Source: Brachyhypopomus gauderio (taxonomy: Eukaryota; Chordata; Actinopteri; Gymnotiformes; Hypopomidae). Taken from it: a stretch of DNA of 64,000 nucleotides. Below, one piece after another: positions 36,125-46,516 of the stretch; the stretch's first letter is position 1, and each line of letters starts with the position of its first letter. Location of the stretch: contig NC_135214.1 in assembly GCF_052324685.1 (NCBI RefSeq), positions 31,817,971-31,881,970 of the forward strand, in the 5' to 3' direction. The notes under the pieces were generated by a model. The model was not told the DNA's origin. It was given only the letters and a program-made list of their open reading frames with translations, and did not search any database. Made by a program: the position numbers and the translations under genes.

Positions 36125-39100
36125 CTATTTCACACAGAGACCGTGACTGGGTGAGTTTACCCCTGGACCGGTATATAAGTACATAACTGAGATATCAGTA
36201 TATCTCATACAGAGACTGTGACTGGCTGGCTAGGGAATGAATGACATGGTGATCTTTAGTAATGCAGCCTAAAATAGTCTTGAAAAGCCAATAAGGCAAA
36301 ACGCAGAGTTCACTAGATGGTTATTCACGTTTTAATTTTGTTCACTTGCTAGTAAGCTGCTACTCAGCTTTATTTTTCGAATATGTAAAAGAAAAAAGTA
36401 AATTATGCTCCAGATGAGTTGTCTTATCATTTGTTTCATTCATTTGCAAAATAACGCTATAGTTAGCTAGCTCACGTGTTGGTAAACTGCGTTGCCAAAT
36501 TGGAAAACGTATTGGGCATCTTGGATATCTACAGTAGTAAGTTAGCAAATACATTCTAACAGCATCAATCTCCATTTATTTCTAATTTTATGTTTACATA
36601 TATTTGCTGGCATTGGGGACACTGGCGCCCCAGTTTGACCGCCTTGTGATCTGGAAGGCAAAATGAATAGCTAACTAACATGCAGAGTATTTTTAGAAAG
36701 TCTTAGTCAGGTGGTTTGGTTACAGTAGCTGCACGTTTAACCAACAAATAAACTACTTGGTAAGTTTATTTTTAAAAATAGCTAAGGGGAGACTGGAAGA
36801 ACATTTATTAATTTTTTTGTTGATATTTGAGTAGATAACTAGTAATTGAGTAATTAATTGAACATGTTCAATAGCTCTGACATACATAATAAACAACTTA
36901 GACCCTAGGCACAAATCAACACAATGTTTTGCTAATACGTGTGTAATATACGCACATAACATAGTGTGTGAAATAAAACTTTGAAGCACTATCAAAATTC
37001 AGATGAGCAGACATTCTCTGTAATAGTGTCAGTATTCACAATTCAACTTTTGCCCAGCTGGGCTCAAGAGTTATGTTGCATTTGTTTGATGGAGAAAACG
37101 TTTATTAGGGGGTGATCTTTCTGTTGGATGCTCAGCACATGAGTTTGTGCTCATGAAACTTTAATGGAAATTTGCCAAAGTGTAAAATGTAAGATCTTTG
37201 CATCAACTGAAATATAAGTTAGTTTAAAATAACTGCACTTTTTAGGTGTAACTTTAGATTGCGCCCTAATTGTTGTTTCAATGGAGCAAATTTGGAGAGT
37301 TCGAAAAAAAGCACGTCAGTTTACAAAACTACAAGATGCCATCATTGTTTACACTTCAGAAGGATGTTTTTTTTTTGTGAATTAAGGAACATGTTATCAC
37401 AGTAGCTAGCTAACAGATGCAACTGCATGACTAACATCAAAATGACTAATCGTATAGTGCACGGTTTTTACATTGTTTAACATGAGCTTTACACCTCTCA
37501 GTATGACCAGTTATGGAAAATAACCTACAGGTTACTGACTAATTATTAAGATGATGTAGCAAAGATGCAGCTCTTCTCTATGGATCATTGTGTGGATTAT
37601 CTGTAAAAGCAAGTTTTTTAAATTGAATTAATGAGTCTAGGGAGATAACTGCACACATTCATCAAACCTATTCAAATGGATTAGAATTCGCATTTCACCC
37701 GACATAGTAATACAGTGAAATCATTGTAACGAGTGTAGCTGAGTATATTATTGAGTATGAGTATATTGCGGATTACCTAATCCCAGATCTATGAGACATA
37801 TAATAACCATGCCCTCTCATTTGGAGTAAAAAGTTGCTGATCAAGAATTATAAAGAGCAAAAAAAAAAAGAAAAATTCTTTTAGCATTATAATGCTATAC
37901 ATCCCCAAGCCCCCACCGAGCGTGGAGGTTGGATCTGTGTTTTACGTGAATGTTCTCTTATTCTCCTTTGCCTTGCAATAGGCTCGCTTCGACAGGAAGT
38001 CCTTCAGTTGCAGCTGTCGGCCAAGACCACAGTATCCCGTCCAGGTAGCATGACCTCCAACATGAACTAAGTCATGTCAGTTCTCCTCCATCTCCCGCCC
38101 CCTTCACCTCGCCCTCCGCCCCTTAACTGTGCACTTGGTCACTTCATCATCTTCTGTCACTTCATCATTTACATAGTTTATTAAATCAAAATGGATGTTT
38201 CTTAAAGATCTGTCGATGCGTTGATGCCGTGGGTAGCCGTGGCCACTGCTCTTGACTTCAGAAGCTCTTGAGAAGCTCTTTATTCCTGTTTACTGCCCTA
38301 CACCTTACAAACGGCTGGAAGCAAGACGGCGGTTGAATTGTTTAAAACGCCGTAGAGTTGAATGAACTCAGACCATGAGCTGTAATAAAGGAAGACTCTT
38401 CCTTCTTCGAAATTTCATTATTAAACTGGGTTCTTACCTATCTCATTCAGTCAGTAACTTCCCTTGTGGGCATCGTTCTGTAGAGTAGTCTCAACTAACG
38501 GGACTATTCATAATAAGGTTATAATTAAACACCTGCAGTAACTGGGTCGCGTGTACCAGGTGAGTCAATGACTATTGTCCTGCGCTCAGTTAAACCCTGC
38601 ATGGTCCTGACCCTGAGGACGCTGGCTTTCATTCCCATTACATCATTTACCCAACTGTTCCAAACGTATTCACCTTGTCGTGCATGTGACACTAACCTCA
38701 GCGCAGCTCCAGACGGCTCCGGAATGTGCCGCGCCATGCGGGCGTGTCGTGTGTCTTGTGTTCATGCCTGCGGTTACATTTCCACACAACCCCTGCTGTT
38801 TTCACCGCACTATTACGCTCTCCTCTTCTCCACCCTGAGAACGTTCTCAGACCTGATCAGACTGATGTTTTCTTTATTTCCTTTGACATCGTGATGCATG
38901 TGTGTGTCACCAGTTGGATGTTTTTTGGATTGTGTCGTGGAACAAATGTTTAAGGGTTTGTTCTTTACTTTAGCGCCGGTTTCTTCAAACACTTTTTTTT
39001 GAGGTTATCCTTTTCTGGCAAACTCCTTCAGCCTCTAGATATCAGTACCTGACAAGCCCACATACATTTGCTTTGAAGATACACATTAAAATAAGCTTTC

Positions 39101-40157
39101 TACAGCATCTTCAGATTTGATATCGAACACGGTGCAGGCTAGAGAAAGCCACCCCGAATTTGTAACCATAGAAACTGAAATTCAGCACTGGTCAATAACT
39201 ACAGGCGAGACTCTGTCAAAAGCTTGATTGTACCTCAGATGTAATTCCCGCCCCCACCCCCTTTCACTATTTCATTGTGCTGTTATTTCATATTTTGTTG
39301 AAATCTGTCTCTTCTGTTGTGAATGAAAAGGCCTCCCGTGGGTGAACAGTTAGCCCATTGTGTGTTTGGTGCTACAGCTGGGGGTGTTGTTCTTGAACTT
39401 TGCCCCGTGTTGGAGCTCCGTGTCTGGGCAGACACAGTGGACAGGGCGCTCGGGGTTGGAGAGGTCTGTGATTTGTTTATGCGTGCGAGTGTGTGCGTGG
39501 GATTGAGTGCGTTGCGCCATGCTTGCGGCCAATGTGCCAGGCACCACCTCTTCGTTCTGGAGCATCTGGGGTTAAATTGAATGGTGATGTGGGTGGTGTT
39601 GCCTTGTTCTGACCTGAGCAGGGACATGGGATGTAGTTCTAGGTGGAGAAGAGTGCGCATTATGGCTGGCGGTGCAAATGAAGTGAAGCCTATCATGAAG
39701 ATGTGTATATATATAATTCCATATATATTGATTGATATATATTAAATTCCGATTAGGTGTTAGCACTAGGACAGGGAATTTATGTGAATGCTACTGGTTG
39801 CTTATTGATTATTGTCAGGATTAGGGTGAACACGTTTGTTTGTCTGTGGCTGTTGTCAAATAGGTCGTGACCCGAGCTGAATCCAAAGAGCTCAACGTGG
39901 AGACTTGTTTCCTGCTGTTTGAGTGTTGTTTTTAATCCACAGCATTGGACTTTTTTCGTACATGTTAAATGAAACATGCTTCTGCTGGAAGCTCACGAAG
40001 TCAAGCAGAAGGCAGCAGGTCTGTTGTAGCAGCAGGTGGAGTAAGATGAGCGTGTTATTGTGACATTGTAGGCGTGGTAACATGCGGTCATCAATCATCA
40101 GGGACCTTTGCTGCCTCTTCATTTAATTTTTCTTCTACTTCCATCTTAAAGCTTTTA

Positions 40158-40205
<48 letters not shown>

Positions 40206-43200
40206 GAAGGAACGGGGGCAGGGGGGAGTCTGGAGCGAGTGATGATGATTTGGCATCTGATGTCCTCAGTCACTATAGCAGTGCCAGTGAGAGTGCCTCT
40301 GTTTTGGATGAAGGAACAGGTACACACACACACACACACAGTGCTTTTCTCTGGGGCAGTGTAACAGTGGGCAACTCAGACACATCAACAGGAAGCTAAA
40401 TAGAATTAGTCAGGTGTCCTGGGGGAAAGTACTAAGAAGTGAGTTTTGTTCCCAAGAACTCAGTAGCAATCTTGTGTTTTGAGCAGGAGAGTTAGTAGAT
40501 GAACAGACTGCTCAGGAGGAGACGGAGGACAAACTGAGGCAGTGTATTGACAACCTGATGGACAAGAGGTGACCCATGAGCGCGCACACACACATGTTCT
40601 TTTAAACAGTTTTCTCCTCAAGTTAAAGTGCCGTAAGAGTAAAGCAGGCTCTCCCTCTGGCAGTGTGAAGACGCGTGTGGCGGCACTGGAAAGCCTGCGC
40701 CTGGCCTTCTCCTCCAGAGTGCTCTATGACTTCCTGCTGGAGAGGCGCCTCACTATCACCGACTGCCTGGAGCGGAGCCTGAAAAAAGGTGGGCACTAGG
40801 ACCATGTTGTGGTTTGGTTGATAGCATAGCGCTTGGAGTCAGAAGAAACGGCACAGAGGTGAGGTTTTTTTTTTTACACGAGTGTATGTCCTCATCTCTG
40901 TTTCTCTCTCTCCCTCTGTGGCTCTGCAGGTGGGGGGGAGGAACAGGCCAACGCAGCCACCCTGTGTGTGCTCCTGTGTGTTCAGCTGGGGGGTGGAGCT
41001 GAAGGACAGGAGGTCTTCAGTGTGCTCCGCCCCATTCTGAGCGGCATCTTGACTGACAGCTGTGCCAGTCTGTCAGCACGTCAGAGTGTGAGTGGCGCCC
41101 CGAAACTTTAACATGCTTGAGTCTGTCGTCATGACTTTAATTCATGTATCGCCAACTTGAGTCATCTCAAAGTAAACAGCACTGTGGTTTGTTTTGTTGC
41201 TTTTGTTTTTTTCTAGTGTGCTCGAGCCTTGGGAATGTGCTGCTACATTTCTGCATCAGATGACGCTGAGGTAAATATTAATGACTTCACCACATCACCG
41301 TTAGCTACGTAAAAATGTGTGTATAAGAAGCATCTTTAAAACAAATCTTTCATGTTTTGTCCCTCAGGACTTGTTGAAGTGTATGGGGCATTTGGAGAGT
41401 GTGTTTGTAGGTGCGTATCCGCTGGCTGATGGTAACTTGCCCTCTGTTAAAGCTGGAATGCCTGCCCTCCACAGCGCCGCCCTACAGGCCTGGGCTCTGC
41501 TCTGCACTCTGTGCCCCGCCTCTCGCATCGACAGCATAGTCAGCAAGTGAGTGTCTCACAGGGACTGTTGCACACAAATTCTGTCCAGAAGTTTAAGCTG
41601 TACATCTCTCACTGTACATGTGTATTCCGTACAGTATACAGTATATACAACACTATCACCCCAACATTAAAAACCCCCCATAAAAACATTTTATTCTTTT
41701 GTACTGTCCCTCTCTGGCTGTCTGTTTGCCCCGCCCATCTGCCCCTGTGCCTCCTCCCCCTGCCCAGTCACTTGCCCAGGCTGCAGGCCTGCTTGGAGAG
41801 CAGTGACGTGAACTTCAGGATCGCAGTAGGAGAGACCATCGCTCTTCTCTACGAACTGGCAAGAGACATTGACCAAGTGAGACAATTGAGCAATGTTCAA
41901 ACTGATTTCTCTCACAAAATGTGAGCACGAAACACTTTGACACTTTGACAACCGTTTTTAAAGTGCATGTGTGCGAGCGTAACTTGGGGTTAGTTTTAAA
42001 GTGCTTGTGTGCGAGCGTAACTTGGGGTTCGTTTTAAAGTGCTTGTGTGCGAGCGTAACTTGAGGTTAGTTTAAAGTGCTTGTGCGTGAGCGTAACTTGG
42101 GGTTCGTTTTAAAATTCTTGTGCGTGAGCGTAACTTGGGGTTCGTTTGCTTGCAGGAGTTTGAATGTGAGGACTGTGACGCACTCTGCGAGAGTCTGAAG
42201 AGCTTGGCGACGGACGGCAACAAACACCGGGCCAAAAACGACCGCCGCAAGCAGCGCTCCATCTTCCGTGAGGTTCTGCATTACATCGAGGTGAGCCCTG
42301 ACCCATGACCCCATGACCTGCTGTTACAACCCTAGTAAGATGGCTCACTAGACAGGGAAGCAGCATAAAATGAAGAGTTTTTCAGCATATTAACTTGTAT
42401 ATTATATATTAACTAATATTTATAATATACGGAATTATATATAAAATTTAGCAAGCTTGAGCAAAATCCTGGTGAGGACTTTTAATCGCGGCACCTGGAA
42501 TTGACAGCACTAATATTATATTAGTGCTGTCAATTCCAGGTGCCGCGATTAAAAGTCAAAAGTCCTCATCAGGATTTTGCTCAAGCTTGCAAAATTTTCT
42601 AATTAGCAATCCAGGTAAAATTAGTGGAATCAACACAATCCAGGAAGCCTGAGCAAAATCCTGGTGAGGACTTTTAATCGCGGCACCTGGAATTGACAGC
42701 ACTAATTGTCCTGTGACTTCTCAATTAGGGCTGAGATTGGTCGACGGTTCATCAGCGACCGAAAAAAAGGCTTGCCTCTAGTATTATGTTTTTTTATATA
42801 TATATTTGAATAACGACTGATTGGCTTGTCCTGTGACTTCTCAATTAGGGCTGAGATTGGTCGACGGTTCATCAGCGACCGAAAATATATATATAATATA
42901 TAAACATAATACTGGAGGCAAGCCTTTTTTTCGGTCGCTGATGAACCGTCGACCAATCTCAGCCCTAATTGAGAAGTCACAGGACAAGCCAATCAGTCGT
43001 TATTTTTGTCATAGCGCCATCTTCTGGACGACCTGTAAACAGAACTAAAGCAGCAAGAAGCAACGCAAACATTCTCTAATCTGCAATGGCCGTGACACCC
43101 CTAGCATGTTGGTGGCAGTCTTCGTTTTGTCTGCAGTGTTGAGGGCGTTGGTCCCCGGTATAAACCATGTGGCAAGTTTCGGACCCCTATGGTTTTCTCC

Positions 43201-44671
43201 CTCAGTTAGACAGCCATGGTGTCAGTGGGTGGATACCTTCACACCATCGTGGACAAATGCATGTTTCTACACCTGGATTTCTGTTAAGCTTGTAGGAGGC
43301 TATGGGCTTCGATTCTTTCATTTCTTTTTTATTGGTACATTACCAGTCAAATATATAATCTAATGGCTTTAATCTAATGGATTGTACTTAATTTTGTTTA
43401 TAAGACATATAAATATAATTTCATTCTCATTCTCTACACACACGATTTTAAATGTACCCTCAGCAAAAAAAATGTATTTCAGAACTTACTGCTCTGCATA
43501 TGTGAGAACTTCAATGAATCTAGTTTATTAGAGCATATCATCATGTCTTCTTTCATTGGTTTGGCATCTACCCTGTTTTGCCTCATTTTTTGTTTACTTA
43601 ATTATTCTTGTTTGTGGATTGCAGTTAGTGCAAAAACTGTTAGTGTCGGACGTTTTCAGGCATTGTTGCTAGGAGACATGAATATCCATCTGTCTCATAG
43701 TCAGTCTGTCTGTCTGCCTATCCGCTTTAAATCTCTCGCTTCCATTTTCCATTTTTCTGTCTTGTGAACAGCAGTTGGTGCAAAACTAATTAAAGTTGTG
43801 TGCTAGTGTGTTTTTCTAAAGCCACTGTTGCTAAGAAACCTCTGCATACTTGATTATTATTCATCCTCTCTCCCCGTCTACCTTTGTGTTTGCGTGCAGA
43901 ATGAGGATTTCTCTGAAGAGAAAATCCGTTTTGGGGTTGAGGTGATCTACATTGACGGTTGGATGCGGCGGCGGATTTATTATGCCTTTAAAGAGGTGCT
44001 GGAGTCGGGGGTGAGCCACCACCTACAGGTGAGAGATCTGCACGATTACAGGTGTGAACACCCACCACACGCGTTTTCCAAACCCCAGCAGCGTGCTCCT
44101 AGACTTGTGTGACGCAGCACACATGCCTCCTGTTCCATCAGAAAAACAATACATACTGTGTATCCAAACTGTTTCTAATATAGTGATATTGCTGAGACTT
44201 TCAAATTCAAATGTCTGCTTTGGTAGTACTGTTAATGTGTGTGTGTTTGTGTTTGTAGTTTAATCCGCTGCTGAGAGAGATTTTTGGACTTGGTGCACCT
44301 CTCATCATAGACTCTTCTGTTAAAGCCAGCAAGATCTCCCGTACAGAGAGGGTAATCTTGGCCCTTTTGCCTACGGAATGATCTAGTACAGTTTGGTCTG
44401 TTATAGTGGCCCACAGGCTACATGATAATAAACTGACTGACTGAGTCAGCTAAGTGATGGATGACAGGTGGCGTAGTAACCTGTTAATCGCAGAAGATCT
44501 CCGAGTGTGTGATTGTTTGAATATCTGAATATGTATGTGATTTGTTTTAAGTGTGTAAATGTATCTACGTATGTGGAATTGATTTTGCAGCATCTTTACA
44601 ACTCTGCTGCCTTCAAAGCTCGGACGAAACTACGAAACAAAGTGCGAGACAAACGAGCAGACGTGATGTGA
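35939..44671 (+). CDS. ifrd2: Interferon-related developmental regulator 2
   Basis: Twelve exons join in phase to 445 residues: 35939-35993, 40206-40319, 40487-40568, 40640-40788, 40930-41087, 41217-41270, 41368-41546, 41768-41876, 42156-42290, 43900-44028, 44259-44351, 44591-44671. The product is an ARM-repeat protein. Landmarks are an acidic/Ser N-terminus (GASDDDLASDVLSHYS), VAALESLRLAFSSRVLYDFL, FRIAVGETIALLYELARDI, LATDGNKHRAK and a C-terminal HLYNSAAFKARTK...VRDKRAD. Known mammalian IFRD2 binds the mRNA-side of ribosomes and is linked to translational silencing. Length (human 442) and its neighbours fit IFRD2 rather than IFRD1. The intron-4 acceptor is unusual (gtaagag|T) but forced by phase. 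Confidence 0.93.
36031..36122. repeat. (CA)n(TA)n microsatellite in ifrd2 intron 1
   Basis: A short CA run followed by about 38 TA units, starting only about 40 bases downstream of the first splice donor. Confidence 0.95.
37982..38044 (+). CDS. ifrd2: Possible 63-nt cassette exon of ifrd2
   Basis: Flanked by a tgcaatag acceptor and a ccag|gtagca donor. It is exactly 21 codons long, begins and ends in phase 1 like both neighbouring exons, and has no stop (encodes SLRQEVLQLQLS and a short basic tail). Skipping it also keeps the frame and gives the sequence known from mammals, so it would be an alternative exon. Conservation is unknown to me. Confidence 0.4.
40160..40203 (+). repeat. (CT)n forming the acceptor of ifrd2 exon 2
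   Basis: About 20 CT units end at the cag acceptor at 40203-40205; here the repeat supplies a long polypyrimidine tract. Confidence 0.9.
41962..42150 (+). repeat. 38-bp minisatellite (five copies) before ifrd2 exon 9
   Basis: Copies begin near 41962, 42000, 42038, 42075 and 42113. They share gcgagcgtaacttggggtt. The last copy runs into the tgcag acceptor at 42151-42155, so the splice site is embedded in the array. Confidence 0.9.
42444..43010. repeat. Cluster of nested fold-back repeats in ifrd2 intron
   Basis: A near-perfect palindrome at about 42444-42597 folds around tattatattag; its arms carry tagtgctgtcaattccaggt. A partial direct copy of one arm follows at 42642-42705. A second unit (gacttctcaattagggctga...cggttcatcagcgacc) appears at about 42707-42790, again at 42824-42885 and inverted at 42905-42990. 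The arms suggest fold-back DNA transposons, and could form large hairpins. No coding region is seen. Confidence 0.85.
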
Positions 44672-45950
44672 TGAAGCTGTGGACACTGATGATGGTGGTG
44701 GAGAGGGTGGAGAGAGCCAGAGAGGAACACTACATCCTCCTATCAGCTCACTTGAAAAAACAAATCAGCAATTGCCAAACCAGGGACTTGACAATGCAAA
44801 GTGGTTGTGTAGATGTCGGTTGAGTGGTGAGTGAGTGGTTGTGTGTGTGTTTGTGTGTGGTTGTGTGTGTGTGTGTGTGGTTGTGTGCGTGCGCGCATGT
44901 ATGCACATGCATGAATGTATTGTGTGCCTCTTTTATTTAAGATTACAGAATGAATAGGAAGCCTAAAATGAATTGTGCAATATGTGGCATTTTCCTTAAA
45001 AGTGTAAAAGACTAATAATATGATTTTCCTACATGTTGGTGTGCAGTGTTGACTGGTCCGGTCTCTGGAGGCCTGGTCACCTGCAGGGAGCAGATGATTG
45101 AGCTGGCGAGCAAAAAACAGAAAATGCTACATATTGCACCTTTAAGCAACCATCTTAACATTGTACCTTTCTAATGACCTCTTACAAGGCTGTATTCAGC
45201 TTTTCTGTTAAAAATGTATTTTACTTCCTAATTTATTGAGAGTTTTGGGGAAAAAAGACTTTTTAACATTTGAAACAAATATGAGCTGTGTACAGATGTA
45301 CAGTGTAGGAAATGGCCAAGGAAATGAAAACCCTTTCTAGTTTTTCTATGTATATTTTATATACAGACTGGCCAACATCTAAGATGTAATCATGAAACTA
45401 TGAAATAATGATATAAAAGTCTCCTCTCACTGCCAACAAAACAACATTCATCCACACGAGTTTCTGGTGTAGTCCGATGTGATCGTTCACATTTCTGAAC
45501 AACGCCCAATAACACCTTTTTACGATCCAGATATTTTGAAGGAAAAGAGATTGGAAACATCTTGGACTGTGTTCAGGCATTTGAGGAAGTGTCTTCACTT
45601 CTACAAAAACTGATGTGTTGAAAGACTAGAAGGTTGCCGTTTGCACGATGCAGCTGCTCCCTGTCCTAATACGGAAGGCTCAAGAATGGGAACATAATCT
45701 AGAAGGGATTTTTAAACATTTTAGGATTAAGTTCTTTCTATTTAACAAAGATAAATAAAAAGACAAATAATTACAGACTAAAATGTTAAATCATCCCTTT
45801 AAATGGTTAATTCTACAACATGTATGCTTCTGCACCCAAAGGGTAAACTTTACCTAATTCTTGGCTTTCAATTAAAAAAAAGAAACTGAAAATAGTGTGA
45901 ATTCTTTCTTCTGGATCACTTTTTTGAACTACACACAGACACAAAATAAA

Positions 45951-45990
45951 AATCTGGATAAGAGCGTCTGCTAAATGCCGTAAATGTAAA
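45951..45990. repeat. SINE/LINE tail fragment
   Basis: ctggataagagcgtctgcta followed by aatgccgtaaatg is a tail shared by many teleost retroposons. A second copy is at 47996-48043 in a dffb intron. Only the tail is present. Confidence 0.65.
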
Positions 45991-46146
45991 ATCACCAAAA
46001 AACAAAAACGGATGCTTTGCTTTCACATGTGTGAGCTACAGATCTTCTGATTAATGGTTTGCTACTTGTGTAGAAGACCTGTTAACCATTTTCAATTATC
46101 TTTCATGTATAACATATGAGCTTACCCATCCTTAGGTGCAGTATGA

Positions 46147-46256
46147 ATCTGCGGGTTTGTGATTGGCCAGGGTCATCTGTGGGTTTGTGATTGGACAGGG
46201 TCATCTGCGGATTTGTGATTGGACAGGGTCATCTGCGGATTTGTGATTGGCCAGGT
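46147..46256. repeat. Four tandem copies of a 27-30-bp unit
   Basis: Four copies of a unit containing tttgtgattggccagggtc, upstream of dffb. Copies differ at a few bases. The ccagg/attgg content includes CCAAT-like motifs on the minus strand (ccaat in each copy), which may or may not matter for the dffb promoter 260 bases downstream. Confidence 0.8.
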
Positions 46257-46516
46257 GTGCTGTTTTCTTGATCAATGGTAATTGTCAGGTAATCATTATT
46301 TTTTCTGACAAAGGTTTTTAGGTAGTGGGTTAGTTACCAGTGGCTCTCTCCTTTGTGCAGAACTGTTTTTGCTGACAAAAGCCACGTGCTTCTCCCCCCT
46401 TGATTATACAACTTACAGTTTTGCTTTCGTTTCGGACCATTGGGTGGCAGCACACACAGTTATGTTTGTACTACATCCGCCAAGGAAGTGTCCTCGGCGT
46501 TTGTTGGGGAGGTAAT

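Larger units (their letters stand above)
44672..46516 (+). other. ifrd2 3' region and spacer to dffb
   Basis: TG-rich repeats at 44835-44895. At 44972-45146, an inverted pair (tgcaatatgtggcatttt / aaaatgctacatattgca) suggests a small DNA element. A candidate ifrd2 polyadenylation signal AATAAA is at 45754-45759. A SINE-like tail lies at 45951-45990 and a short tandem array at 46147-46256. Confidence 0.5.
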
